A stretch of DNA of 64,000 nucleotides. Origin: Pseudomonadota bacterium. Lineage in GTDB: Bacteria > Pseudomonadota > Gammaproteobacteria > Arenicellales > UBA868. Location of the stretch: assembly GCA_018672825.1 (NCBI GenBank), contig JABHUE010000145.1:26279-90278 (forward strand), read 5' to 3'. The translations under genes were made by a program, and so were the position numbers. The notes under the pieces are model-generated. The model was not told the DNA's origin, searched no databases, and was given only the letters and a program-made list of their open reading frames with translations. Below are positions 1 to 10,292 of this stretch, piece after piece; positions within the stretch are counted from its first letter, which is position 1; every line of letters begins with the position of its first letter.

Positions 1-14
1 CAATAAGTTGATCG

Positions 15-833
15 TTAACTCTGGCATACCTCGCAAACATAAAGTCGGCGCCCATTCGCGGATATTCGATTGATTTTCCCTCCACATCGATAACATGGCT
101 TCCCGGCACGGCCAAATACAGCAAACCGATAGTGTGACTTTGAAAAGCCCTTTTTTCTCAGCACCTTTACCGTACTCGGGTTATTCGTGACCCCTCCGGT
201 CTTGTAGCTTTGGGTCGATAGAATCAACGTCGTTCGAGCCAACTCATTCACCTGTCTTAACTCCAGATCTCTTGGCCGTAAAGCTGGGTTCACTTGAGCA
301 GCGAAAAGTATTTCTGAGCGCAAATAGTTTCCCAACCCCGCAACAAACGATTGGTCCAGAAACAAAGCCGAAACACTACGGCCAGAAAATCGTTTATCCA
401 GCAACTGACGTGAAATATCTCGCCAGACTATGGCCGGAGATAAAACGTCAGGCCCGAGCTTTGCGAGATAAGGAAATTGATCCAGTTCCAGCGCATTCAA
501 TAAAAAAATATCGGTCGCACTGTAAAGCAACGCGCTATGCGACGCCGTTGTTAATGCAACGCGAAGTGTTCTATTTGTTTTGGGTCGCTCACCAGCGGCT
601 TTGATATACCACCGACCATAGAGCTGGTTATGGGAGTAAAGCACGTTACCCGCATCAAAAAAAATCAGCAGGGCCTTGCCTTTTGTCGTCACGCTCTGAA
701 CGGTCGCATTCAAAAGTGCTTTACGATGCCGCTTGAGCCGCGTCGGACCCAAAAATACTTCGGTGAGCCTCTGATTGATCAAGACCTCACCAATTTGGTC
801 GGCCTCGCGACGGACCTCAGGACCCTCAGGCAT
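15..833 (-). CDS. nei: Endonuclease VIII / Fpg-Nei family DNA glycosylase
   Basis: N-terminal MPEGPEV catalytic motif and C-terminal CxxC...CxxC zinc finger (CYRCGGKI...CEVC). Confidence 0.93.
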   Translation of the reverse strand: MPEGPEVRREADQIGEVLINQRLTEVFLGPTRLKRHRKALLNATVQSVTTKGKALLIFFDAGNVLYSHNQLYGRWYIKAAGERPKTNRTLRVALTTASHSALLYSATDIFLLNALELDQFPYLAKLGPDVLSPAIVWRDISRQLLDKRFSGRSVSALFLDQSFVAGLGNYLRSEILFAAQVNPALRPRDLELRQVNELARTTLILSTQSYKTGGVTNNPSTVKVLRKKGFSKSHYRFAVFGRAGKPCYRCGGKINRISANGRRLYVCEVCQS

Positions 834-858
834 TAGTACTCAATGCACCCTATGTTTT

Positions 859-2196
859 CTACGCCGCGGTATGTTGCGGTGCACATACATCAATCGCTGA
901 CGCGAGCTTGCCAATGAGTTCTTCAATTTGAACATCATCAATAATAAAGGGAGGCGCAAGTAACACATGATCCCCCTTTACACCATCGCGAGTGCCCGCC
1001 ATGGGATAGCAAATCAAGCCATTTTCAAACGCGGCTTTCTTTATATTAGCGGCCAAACGTAGTGCAGGATCAAAGGGTTCTTTAGTTTCCTTATTTGATA
1101 CCAGTTCAATCGCCCAAAACAGTCCCCTGCCTCGGATATCTCCTACCATCTGATGATCCAGGAACTGTTCGCGAAGCGCACTTTCAAATCGAGGACCAAG
1201 ATCACGGACTCTCGAAACTAGATCTTTAGAGTCGATCTCTTTAAACACGGCACAGCCCGCGGCTGCAGCAACCGGATGACCCAAATAGGTATGCCCATGC
1301 TGGAAAAATCCGGATCCTTCTGAAATCGCTTGATAAATTTCAGATTGGCACAACATGGCACCGATGGGTTGGTAGCCCGCCCCAAGCCCTTTAGCGATAC
1401 AAACGATATCGGGAGCAATGTCATCATACTCTGAAGCAAATAGGTAGCCGGTTCGCCCCATTCCACACATGACCTCGTCCAAGATGAGAAGAACGCCATA
1501 TTTATTACAGATTTCCCGGACTCGCTTAAAGTATCCGTCGACTGCGGGAACCGCGCCCGACGTCGCACCAACAACAGGCTCCGCCAGAAAAGCAATCACA
1601 CTGTCCGGTCCTAGCCGAAGAATCTCATCCTCGAGCGCCTGCGCAGTACGTTGACCGTAATCCCAACTCGACTCTGAGTCCGCACGTTCTGCGTATTCAT
1701 AGCAAGGCGCAATATGACTAAAGTCAGTCAACAGCGGAGAGAATTGCTTTCGGCGCCACTCGTTTCCGCCCGCTGCGAGGGCGCCCAGCGTGTTGCCATG
1801 ATAACTTTGTCGCCGAGCGATGATATGGGTTCGATGCGACTCGCCTTTTTCGACAAAGAATTGACGAGCCAATTTTAGTGCTGCCTCTACTGCTTCTGAA
1901 CCACCTGATACCAAAAACGCTCGATCGATCCCTTTCGGCGCCTTTGATATAAGAAGGCTGGCTAATTCCTCAGCCGGGTCAGACGTAAAAAATCCCGTGT
2001 GGGCAAACGCAAAATGGTCGAGCTGTTCCTGAATTGCCAGCTTAACCGCTTGATTATCATGTCCAAGACACGATACTGCTGCGCCGCTAGACCCATCAAG
2101 ATATTGCTTTCCTGTGTTATCCACCAGATAACACCCATTGCCAGACGCGGCAACAGGCAATCTAACCCGAGTATGACGAGGAAATACGTTAGACAT
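859..2196 (-). CDS. Class-III PLP-dependent aminotransferase
   Basis: Fold-type I class III motifs: SGGSEAVEAALKLAR, LILDEVMCGMGRTG, IAKGLGAGYQPIGA. Confidence 0.92.
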   Translation of the reverse strand: MSNVFPRHTRVRLPVAASGNGCYLVDNTGKQYLDGSSGAAVSCLGHDNQAVKLAIQEQLDHFAFAHTGFFTSDPAEELASLLISKAPKGIDRAFLVSGGSEAVEAALKLARQFFVEKGESHRTHIIARRQSYHGNTLGALAAGGNEWRRKQFSPLLTDFSHIAPCYEYAERADSESSWDYGQRTAQALEDEILRLGPDSVIAFLAEPVVGATSGAVPAVDGYFKRVREICNKYGVLLILDEVMCGMGRTGYLFASEYDDIAPDIVCIAKGLGAGYQPIGAMLCQSEIYQAISEGSGFFQHGHTYLGHPVAAAAGCAVFKEIDSKDLVSRVRDLGPRFESALREQFLDHQMVGDIRGRGLFWAIELVSNKETKEPFDPALRLAANIKKAAFENGLICYPMAGTRDGVKGDHVLLAPPFIIDDVQIEELIGKLASAIDVCAPQHTAA

Positions 2197-2265
2197 TAAT
2201 GTCGTATATCAGCAACTGGGGTAACGCGGCATAAGGTATTTACTAACTCTGTCTCACGCTACTCA

Positions 2266-2550
2266 CTACATCGTCACCTTAACATCGGCACTCCAAGTTT
2301 CAATCGAAGCATCATCAATTGCCCCATCAGCAACCATCCCGCCAAAAATTCGTTGCGCAACAGAGGTAGCGGCTTCCATTGTCGCCGCATCCGGATAACG
2401 GGCGACAACAACGCCGTTTCCATTATCGTCAAATGCCATTTCAATAAAATCCGCGCCCACTGTCGCCACTTCTTCCCGAGCGGCTTGCGCCATCTCGGCG
2501 GCCTTCTCGGTATTTGAACTTGTGAAACGAGTGATTCTGTAAATCGACAT
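2266..2550 (-). CDS. Small 94-aa protein, possibly ABM-like dimeric alpha-beta barrel fold
   Basis: Intact ORF with purine-rich RBS (aggagata) upstream; composition resembles monooxygenase-like small proteins. Confidence 0.6.
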   Translation of the reverse strand: MSIYRITRFTSSNTEKAAEMAQAAREEVATVGADFIEMAFDDNGNGVVVARYPDAATMEAATSVAQRIFGGMVADGAIDDASIETWSADVKVTM

Positions 2551-2780
2551 ATCTATCTCCTTATCATTTTTTATTTTTCGTTTAGGCTTGTCACGTCTAA
2601 TTTTAATTCCGAAAACTGTAGGCCGTTAAATAAAAAGAAAACAATTATTCACTTGGATATGGCTCTAGAGCCCTTGGGTATTTTAATGCGCTTCACCCCA
2701 AACGGTACATTTAACCGAAACCTGACTCACTCATAAGGAAAACCCATCAAAGCGAATACTTTATCGCCAAAACCCATCTT

Positions 2781-3953
2781 TTAGCGAACATCGATGACGC
2801 TCCGCGGAAAATCGGTAAGGCAATCGACCCCTGAGTCTGTGACCGCAACCGTCTCACTAAATTCAATACCCCAGCCATCCATCCACATGCCGAGCATCAC
2901 ATGAAGAGTCATATTTTTTTCTAGCACTGTTGAATCATTAGCGCGTAGGCTTATCGTGTGCTCACCCCAGTCGGGTGAATAGCCAACGCCGATGCCATAC
3001 CCAATTCGGCTTTCTTTGACCAAGCCGTAACGGTTTAGTACCTTTTGCCAAGCCGCATGAACATCTCCTGCCGTGACACCTGGACGAACTGTCGCTAATA
3101 CCGATTCGAGGCCTTCGGTAACCGCATTCGCAGTATCGTAAACTTTTTGAGGACCGCTGCCTAATTGAAATGTTCGAGCGAGACCCGCGTTGTAGCGCTT
3201 GTGGGCGCCACCTAATTCGAGAGCAACCGTCTGGTTTTTCTCAAACGGTATATCTGTCCACATCGGATGCGCTGTCGCCGCAGCCTCGCCCGCCATAACG
3301 AGTGGACAGAGTGCCGGAAGGTCTCCTCCCGAGCCATTGATACCGCTTGTACCCGCCTCGAGAATTTTAGCGACAAGATCACATTGTCTGACCCCCGGCG
3401 CAATATGCTCTCGAGCAACTTGTTGCACATGGCTCGCAATTTGTGCCGCGATCCGCATGACTTCAACTTCTGCGTCACTCTTGATGAGTCGACACCAGTT
3501 TACAAGTCGATCTGCATCTTGCCAGTGAACCTCTGACAGCGTGCTTTGAAGACGCTCAACGGCTTTGAAGGAGAAAAAATAGGTATCACTCTCAAAACCG
3601 ACTCGCTTACCCGATAGATCAAAATTGCGTATCTCATCCGCAATCGCTTCCATAGGGTGGACATCATCACGCTGAACCAGATCTTCGGAGTACGGGCGAA
3701 CGCTTTCTTCGGACAAAAATGTTGTGAGGTAAACCGCGCCCGCGTCCATCTGGCGACCTAGCCATACGGGGGCATGGTCGTGTAATACCAGCATAACCTG
3801 AGGTACATAGAACGACCAGGCATCGAAGCCTGTTAGCCAATTCATGTTGGCGGGATCACCAATAACAAGCGCATCAAGATCTTGCTCCAGCATTGATTTT
3901 CGGACAAGAGTCAGGCGGCGGTGATACTCCAACAAATCAAACGCAGGTTTCAT
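2781..3953 (-). CDS. M24 family metallopeptidase, ectoine hydrolase (DoeA)-like
   Basis: Creatinase/aminopeptidase P fold; N-terminal GDPANMNWLTGFDAWSFYVPQ resembles DoeA-type hydrolases. Confidence 0.8.
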   Translation of the reverse strand: MKPAFDLLEYHRRLTLVRKSMLEQDLDALVIGDPANMNWLTGFDAWSFYVPQVMLVLHDHAPVWLGRQMDAGAVYLTTFLSEESVRPYSEDLVQRDDVHPMEAIADEIRNFDLSGKRVGFESDTYFFSFKAVERLQSTLSEVHWQDADRLVNWCRLIKSDAEVEVMRIAAQIASHVQQVAREHIAPGVRQCDLVAKILEAGTSGINGSGGDLPALCPLVMAGEAAATAHPMWTDIPFEKNQTVALELGGAHKRYNAGLARTFQLGSGPQKVYDTANAVTEGLESVLATVRPGVTAGDVHAAWQKVLNRYGLVKESRIGYGIGVGYSPDWGEHTISLRANDSTVLEKNMTLHVMLGMWMDGWGIEFSETVAVTDSGVDCLTDFPRSVIDVR

Positions 3954-4066
3954 TTCTTTAATTTCCGTTCGTTAAAACTTCTGTCGTTATTTAATCATAA
4001 CAAGGTGTCATCTCTATTGACGAAACTCTATACTTGCACTCCCGCCCCATTACTCAGGTCTCGAAT

Positions 4067-5344
4067 ATGTCTTCCATACGAAATCCGGCTATCGTGGCGG
4101 CATCTTGCATTCTCGCGGTTAGCTTTGTAGTAATGCTGCTTGCTTATGGCGTACGACATTCTTTTTCAGTTTTTTTTCCTTTCATTCTGGAAGACTACCC
4201 CTGGAGTCGAGGCGGCACAGCATTTATGTTCTCGCTGCACTTAATGGTCTACGGAATCTGTGCGCCCATTGCTGGATCTCTGACTACAAACTGGCCTACT
4301 AAGCCTCTTCTCATCTTTGGTATTTGCGTTCTGGGTGTCGCCGCAGCCGCTTGTGCCTTTGCAACAGAACTCTGGCATTTTTATCTATTATTTGGCGTGC
4401 TGGCACCTATTGGACTTGCTTGTGCAGGTTCACCCGTCCTTAATCCGACGATCATGAACTGGTTTCACGATCGGCGTGGCATGGCGCTTGGGCTTGCCCA
4501 AACCGGAGGCGGGCTCAGTTTTGTATTCGTATTTATGATGGAATCCATCATCGTATCGACGGGTTGGCGGTCAGCTTATCTTTTCATGGGAGCCCTTACG
4601 ATTGTCATCCTTCTGCCCATTGTAATTTTTGGCTATACGTTCTCTCCTGAGCATCGAAACCTTAAAGCAATTGGATCGAGTGACGTCAAACTGTCTGATG
4701 CCCCAAAAAAAATTAAACGCAGCGATTCACCAGTTCAATGGACACCTGCCACCGGAATTCGAAACCCTCGTATCTGGCTCTTATTTGTATCTAATATGCT
4801 GTTCTGGGGGACCGGGTGTTACCTGATCCTGGCGCATCAGGTTAAGTACGCAATCGACCTTGATTTCTCATCAACCGCAGCTGCTGCGACAACAGGGATC
4901 TTCGGGATTTGCATGGTGCTGGGTCAAGCAAGTTCGTTTATTTCGGACTACATCGGGCGAGAGAAGACCGTCCTAATCGCCACAGGCTTGACAACAACAG
5001 GCGCCCTTATTCTGTTATCGCTGAGTCCTGGCGCTTCTTTAATTTCGCTTTACAGTTTTGCCGCACTGTTTGGTTTTGGTGCCGGCATTTTTGCCGTTTG
5101 CGTCTTTGTAGGGACTGCGGATATTTTCTCAGGACGTTATTTTGGATTGTTCGGCGGAATCGTCACCGCTGGCATGGGCTTTGGTGGCGCCTTTGGGCCT
5201 TGGCTCGGAGGCTTGCTTTTTGATGTCTCTGGCTCTTATCAATATTCTTTTATCTTCTCAGCAAGCAGCTTTGTCCTATCCTTTATCTGCTTTTATCTCG
5301 CGGCGCCGCGGCGATCTGTAACCCCGCGTTGGTCAAAAATCTAA
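4067..5344 (+). CDS. MFS transporter
   Basis: 12-TM hydrophobic pattern, NWFHDRRGMALGLAQTGGG motif; ATG at 4067 preferred over the upstream TTG. Confidence 0.88.
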   Translation: MSSIRNPAIVAASCILAVSFVVMLLAYGVRHSFSVFFPFILEDYPWSRGGTAFMFSLHLMVYGICAPIAGSLTTNWPTKPLLIFGICVLGVAAAACAFATELWHFYLLFGVLAPIGLACAGSPVLNPTIMNWFHDRRGMALGLAQTGGGLSFVFVFMMESIIVSTGWRSAYLFMGALTIVILLPIVIFGYTFSPEHRNLKAIGSSDVKLSDAPKKIKRSDSPVQWTPATGIRNPRIWLLFVSNMLFWGTGCYLILAHQVKYAIDLDFSSTAAAATTGIFGICMVLGQASSFISDYIGREKTVLIATGLTTTGALILLSLSPGASLISLYSFAALFGFGAGIFAVCVFVGTADIFSGRYFGLFGGIVTAGMGFGGAFGPWLGGLLFDVSGSYQYSFIFSASSFVLSFICFYLAAPRRSVTPRWSKI

Positions 5345-5348
5345 ACTC

Positions 5349-5645
5349 TCAGCGACGCTTCAGCTCAACTTCGACAAATGAGATCGGCCTGTCTTCAATA
5401 TTGATCACATTGTGCTCAACCCCCTCGTTTCGAAAATATGCCTCCCCGGCAGGAATTGAGACCTCTCGCTGCTCGCCTCCCGGCTCTTCCAGACGCATTT
5501 TCAAATCACTAATGGCCGTAATGACATAGTCATGCTCATGGCGATGCCAACCCGTCTGGGCTTCTGGCGCGAAATCAAACCGCGTGACTCTCACCTGTCC
5601 GTTATCAATCAGTAATGTGGCAGTTGCCATTTTTTGATCACTCAT
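5349..5645 (-). CDS. Small cupin-domain protein
   Basis: GWHRHEHDYVI and NEGVEHNVINI cupin motifs. Confidence 0.82.
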   Translation of the reverse strand: MSDQKMATATLLIDNGQVRVTRFDFAPEAQTGWHRHEHDYVITAISDLKMRLEEPGGEQREVSIPAGEAYFRNEGVEHNVINIEDRPISFVEVELKRR

Positions 5646-5787
5646 CTTATTGTCTCAATGTAAAAAACGAAGGTTAAATCCACTATTGTCTGGGCGTCAT
5701 TCTAGCCCATCAGTTCTATAATCCATCCTAGCTAAAAATCTGTTTTACTAATAACTTTACTGATCAATCAAGACTGCGATATTTTTC

Positions 5788-6948
5788 ATGTCTCCAGACG
5801 TTGTCATTGTGGGTGCCGGTATTACGGGTTGCGTGACTGCCTATGAGCTATCGAAGAGTGGTCTTCGTGTCCAAGTCATTGAAAAATACTACCCCGCATC
5901 CATGGGATCAGGCTGGACGCTTGCTGGCGTGCGGCAATCCGGAAGACACCCGGCTGAATTGCCACTCGCCCAGTACTCTGTCGAAAAATGGCTAAACCTT
6001 GATGAGGCGCTTGATGCAGATACGGGTTATGTCCAAGCAGGCAATCTGCGTTTAGCACGCTCCGAAGAAGAAGTTAAAAAAGTTAAATCTCTTGTCAACG
6101 CGCAACAACAAGAAAATTTAAATATCATATTATTGTCGAACAATGAGCAAGTTCGTGATGTAGCGCCATGCGTATCAAAAAAAATACGTGCAGCCTCGTT
6201 CTGCCCAACCGATGGACACGCAGATCCTCAATCAACGGTCGATGCTTTTAAGCGAGCGGCGGAACGCCAAGGAGTCACGTTCCACATTGGAGAGTCTGCG
6301 CAAAAGCTTCTCATTAGAAACAACCAGGTCATTGGATTAAAGACAAGCAAAAGAAGAATCAATACATCAAAGTGTCTTTTAGCATGTGGCGTCAGTATTA
6401 ATGAATTAATTGAACCTATTGGCATCAAAATCCCACTTTCGATTTCAATTGCCACCGTCATTCAAACCACTCGACAAGAACCACTTCTGACACCTGTCCT
6501 TGGTGTAGTTGATGGTGCGGTCACACTTCGTCAACAAAGAAATGGTCGATTTCGACTATCAAGTGGAGTTGAAGCCTGGAGCGGCAAGATAACCGAAATA
6601 AATGGCCAACCATATGCCTTTCCAGCTATCTCAAAAGTCCAGTCCACTCTCGAGGCAGGATTAGATATTTTTCCGGCTCTCGAGCATTTTCAGATGCGCA
6701 GCTTCTGGGGTGGAATCATTGACCTAACCCCCGATGCGCTACCCGTTCTTGGTGAAGCGCCTAACGCTAAGGGACTGTTTCTCGCCAGCGGCTTTTCTGG
6801 GCACGGTTTTGGCATCGCTCCCGCTTCAGGCCATATTCTTTCCAAACTCATCCTTGAGCAAACGCCAGATCTTCCAATTAAAAGCTTCGCTTTTAACCGG
6901 TTTGATCAGAGATCAACACCCCAATCTCAAGCAACCCTGCATGGTTAA
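5788..6948 (+). CDS. FAD-dependent oxidoreductase, DAO family
   Basis: N-terminal VVIVGAGITGCVTAYELSKSG dinucleotide-binding motif and C-terminal DALPVLGEAP...GFSGHGFGIAPASG. Confidence 0.9.
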   Translation: MSPDVVIVGAGITGCVTAYELSKSGLRVQVIEKYYPASMGSGWTLAGVRQSGRHPAELPLAQYSVEKWLNLDEALDADTGYVQAGNLRLARSEEEVKKVKSLVNAQQQENLNIILLSNNEQVRDVAPCVSKKIRAASFCPTDGHADPQSTVDAFKRAAERQGVTFHIGESAQKLLIRNNQVIGLKTSKRRINTSKCLLACGVSINELIEPIGIKIPLSISIATVIQTTRQEPLLTPVLGVVDGAVTLRQQRNGRFRLSSGVEAWSGKITEINGQPYAFPAISKVQSTLEAGLDIFPALEHFQMRSFWGGIIDLTPDALPVLGEAPNAKGLFLASGFSGHGFGIAPASGHILSKLILEQTPDLPIKSFAFNRFDQRSTPQSQATLHG

Positions 6949-6986
6949 ATCCGCAATCAAAAGACTTGCGATATCATCTAACGTAA

Positions 6987-7352
6987 ATGAGTGATTCTAA
7001 AAAACTCGATACCATTATTGCCCAAGCCGTTAAGGGGCGTGACGCCCGTGAGCGGGACTATCGAGCACAGTCGTTAAAAATTCATCCTTGGGTATGTGGG
7101 CGCTGTGGTCGAGAATTCACCCGGGCGAATCTTCATGAGTTGACGGTCCATCATAGAGACCATGATCATGACAATAATCCGCCGGATGGATCCAATTGGG
7201 AAAATCTGTGCCTCTATTGTCATGATAACGAGCACGCGAGATACGTAGATGCCGTTCCTGGTGCTGAGTCCCGAAAATCAACTCAACTAACCCACAAAGG
7301 ATTAGCGGGCCTGAGCGATCTTTTAAAAAAAGATGGCCCTAAAAACGGATAG
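6987..7352 (+). CDS. yajD: YajD family HNH nuclease
   Basis: CGRCGREF...LTVHHRDHDHDNNPPDGSNWENLCLYCHDNEHAR. Confidence 0.9.
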   Translation: MSDSKKLDTIIAQAVKGRDARERDYRAQSLKIHPWVCGRCGREFTRANLHELTVHHRDHDHDNNPPDGSNWENLCLYCHDNEHARYVDAVPGAESRKSTQLTHKGLAGLSDLLKKDGPKNG

Positions 7353-7380
7353 CAGCCATACTGCTGTCACATATAAATTT

Positions 7381-7779
7381 TTATTTTGACTCCACCCAGG
7401 CGATTGCTTCTATTTCGACCAACATAGTTGCATCAGCCAATCTTGCCTCTACCGTTGTTCTTGCTGGCGGATCATTTGGAAAAACTTGGGCAAATTCTGC
7501 ATTCATCGCATCAAAGTCCCTCATGTCGGTCAAATAGACATTGCACTTTAAAACGTCATCAACCGTTGCCCCACCCTCGTGAAGAACCGAGACGACATTC
7601 TTTAGGGTCTGCCGGGTTTGAGCCGCAACATCACCAATAGCCGTAACTTCTCCACTTTCATCCCACGCGACCTGTCCCGCTGTGAAAATAAAACCCCCGC
7701 CCGCAGCACCGGGGGAGTAGGGATAGCTTGGTCTCGGTTGAAACTCAAGGTTTTCAGGCTTTAACGTTTTTCTTGGCAT
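7381..7779 (-). CDS. RidA family (reactive intermediate/imine deaminase) protein
   Basis: GGFIFTAGQVAWDESGEV...CNVYLTDMRDFDAMN...ARTTVEARLAD; start at internal MPRK preferred. Confidence 0.9.
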   Translation of the reverse strand: MPRKTLKPENLEFQPRPSYPYSPGAAGGGFIFTAGQVAWDESGEVTAIGDVAAQTRQTLKNVVSVLHEGGATVDDVLKCNVYLTDMRDFDAMNAEFAQVFPNDPPARTTVEARLADATMLVEIEAIAWVESK

Positions 7780-8174
7780 ATCACTTTCCTTAATCAACTG
7801 ATGACGAAATAGTTTGTGGTATTTTCCGGCAATCCGTCTACTATATTTTGAATCGCTATTGGTTGCATTACTTCACACAGGGAATTGAACTGTAAGCGAT
7901 TTGGAAACCCGACAACAGATTTTGCTGTATCGTAAATTGACGCATGCTCGATTACCCCAAGAAAAACCAGTCCGTTGAATTTCGGGGGCATCAGCGACTT
8001 GTACATAACAACAAAAATTAACTTTTGAAACGACGCCCATTGACGTAAATAATTTTTACCTCCTTACCTTATCTTTCACTGGTTGTTCAGCTCGGATTGC
8101 CTCTATTTTTTTAGATTGCTGTCTATAAAAATGTTAGGATTTGGCTTTGACGATCTCTACAGTACTCTGCGTTC

Positions 8175-8558
8175 ATGATAAAAATTTGGTTAGGCGTCTT
8201 TCTTGTCGCGCTTCTTTTAATAAGTGTTCTTGCATTTTTGCCAAACAATCGCTGGGTTCGTCGCGCTTTGCTTGGCCTCGCGCTGTCAGTTGTAATTTTT
8301 TCCTCTTATTTCTTCTTTTCTCCCTATGAAAACTGTTTACGAGGACTTGGCTATGTTGATGACTTCTCGCTCGAGGAATTCGTGGAGGAGATTGTGGACG
8401 AGTTTGCAGATGATCAGACCGATTCAGAACCAACACCAACCGACGCGAGCGAAACACCGTTTACCGATGCCATGGGTTCATTAAATACAACCAGCAATAT
8501 TAATGGACGTCCGTTTGGCGACATCGAAGGGGTCTGCGATTCCAGGACATGGTGGTAA
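8175..8558 (+). CDS. Hypothetical 127-aa membrane protein with acidic C-terminal region
   Basis: Two hydrophobic segments, then FSPYENC and terminal VCDSRTWW. Confidence 0.65.
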   Translation: MIKIWLGVFLVALLLISVLAFLPNNRWVRRALLGLALSVVIFSSYFFFSPYENCLRGLGYVDDFSLEEFVEEIVDEFADDQTDSEPTPTDASETPFTDAMGSLNTTSNINGRPFGDIEGVCDSRTWW

Positions 8559-8652
8559 TGACGAACACTTTCGGGATAGTTACAGGTAGAATCTAATCAG
8601 AATTTAAAGGCGTCCGTTTTTATTAAAATGAGGCGCTCAAACTAAGTTATAC

Positions 8653-8729
8653 GCGCCCGTAGCTCAGCTGGATAGAGTACCTGGCTTCGAACCAGGTGGT
8701 CGGGAGTTCGAATCTCTCCGGGCGCGCCA
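8653..8729 (+). tRNA. tRNA-Arg (anticodon TCG), CCA encoded
   Basis: Acceptor gcgcccg/cgggcgc, anticodon stem cctgg/ccagg with loop cttcgaa, T-loop gttcgaatc, encoded CCA. Confidence 0.96.
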
Positions 8730-8952
8730 TAATTTCAATGAGTTACGGCGCCCTTTAAAATCCCACTGTCTAATATTCTTGAGGCCTCCAAGGGGGTAAT
8801 TGGCTGCTTCAACGTTATTCCGCAGGAATATACGGGGCACCGACCCTTCATCTGGGCGCTAAGCACAAGGTTAGGGGTAATCCGAAAACCTTTAACCGGA
8901 AGATAGCTTGGGGATGAATAATCGATCACCATGTTCTGACTAACAACTCTGG

Positions 8953-10089
8953 ATGATTCCACGCATTGCGAGTTCTTCTATTGTTGCCTTACTGTTTATC
9001 GTCTTCGTGATTGTCGGCGCGACGGTATCCGCGGGAGAGACTATTCCGGTCAAGCGAGTCCCCGCTGAATGGGAGCCGCAGGAAGCTATCTGGCTGCAAT
9101 GGCCAGGCCGGTGGGAGAAATCCTATGAATCGAGCTTTGCCCGCTTATCTAATGTGATCGTGCAATATGAAACGCTTCACATCCTATATGACTCACCGTC
9201 GGTCCTGGCCGAAGCGCGGTCGTCCATCAAGCGAGAGAATGGTGACCCAGACCACCCCAATATCCGGTGGCATTGGATCGAGAACGACAGCGCCTGGATG
9301 CGTGACAATGGTCCGATCTATGTTATTGAGGATAACAAAATGCGAGTGCAGAACTGGGCTTTCAACGCCTGGGGAGGCGCCTTTGGCGCCGACATTCCCT
9401 TTCGCCTCGACAACCAGGTGCCAAGTAAGGTGGCCAAAACGGTGGGCTTACCAGTCGACGTGATCGACATCGTTCACGAGCGCGGTAATCTGGAGTTCAA
9501 CGGCGTCGATACCGTGATCCTGAACTGGAGCGTAATCGGAGATTCCCGGCGTAATCAAGGATACACGAAGGAGCGCGCCATTACTGACCTGAAGAAACAT
9601 TTCGGCGTCTCAAAGGTGGTGTTTATCGAGGGCGTGCCTGAAGGCGATCTGACCAACGGCCACATCGACGGTATCGCACGATTCATCAATCCGACCACTG
9701 TTGTCGTGGTTGACTGTATGGATAAGTCCCAGTGCGGCGCGTCAAACAACCTGACCCACGCTATTTTCGATGCCGCTGCCAAAACGATTGAGGCGGCCGG
9801 GTTTACCGTGATTCGCGAACCGATTGAGGGTACACGCGACTACCAGGGCTACACTTTCGACACGAACTATATGAACTGGTTAGTTGGCAATGGCTTCGTC
9901 ATCACGGTCGGTTTCGATAACCCAGAAACCGACTCGGCGGCTAAGGCGCGGCTCGAACAGTATTTCCCGGGCCGGGACGTTTATGTAATCGAGACCCTCA
10001 CTTCATGGGCCGCCGGGGGCGGTGTGCATTGCCACACTAGCGACCAGCCAGCGATACCGCCGATCAGGCCGTTTTCCGCTTTAGACTAG
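8953..10089 (+). CDS. Agmatine deiminase / Porphyromonas-type peptidylarginine deiminase family protein with signal peptide
   Basis: EPQEAIWLQWPG, WMRDNGPI, GHIDGIARF and GGGVHCHTSDQP motifs; hydrophobic N-terminus ending VSAGE. Confidence 0.9.
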   Translation: MIPRIASSSIVALLFIVFVIVGATVSAGETIPVKRVPAEWEPQEAIWLQWPGRWEKSYESSFARLSNVIVQYETLHILYDSPSVLAEARSSIKRENGDPDHPNIRWHWIENDSAWMRDNGPIYVIEDNKMRVQNWAFNAWGGAFGADIPFRLDNQVPSKVAKTVGLPVDVIDIVHERGNLEFNGVDTVILNWSVIGDSRRNQGYTKERAITDLKKHFGVSKVVFIEGVPEGDLTNGHIDGIARFINPTTVVVVDCMDKSQCGASNNLTHAIFDAAAKTIEAAGFTVIREPIEGTRDYQGYTFDTNYMNWLVGNGFVITVGFDNPETDSAAKARLEQYFPGRDVYVIETLTSWAAGGGVHCHTSDQPAIPPIRPFSALD

Positions 10090-10195
10090 AACCGAGTTCA
10101 TAAGTCGACGAACATAACCTAAGATTGTTCAACGCGGCACTCCACGAAAGGCATGACATGCATCAGCCCTCAAAAAAAGTTCGTCGTGCCCAATA

Positions 10196-10220
10196 AAAAT
10201 GGCCCCAGAGGGGCCATTTT
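10196..10220. terminator. Intrinsic terminator-like hairpin
   Basis: aaaatggcccc-aga(g)-gggccatttt perfect inverted repeat with flanking A/T tracts. Confidence 0.75.
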
Positions 10221-10292
10221 AAAGACGGTATAAAACTGCGCCCTAGACTACTTTTGGCAGCCAGCACGTCCCGCTTGTGACGTCACGAGAAC

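Noticed and set aside
8735-8962. 75-aa minus-strand ORF between tRNA-Arg and the deiminase
   Set aside because: No recognizable family and overlaps the deiminase start; considered as an island remnant but no supporting signal.
8653-10220. Integrative element at the tRNA-Arg
   Set aside because: No integrase, no direct repeat of the tRNA 3' end found by eye downstream, and flanking genes look chromosomal.
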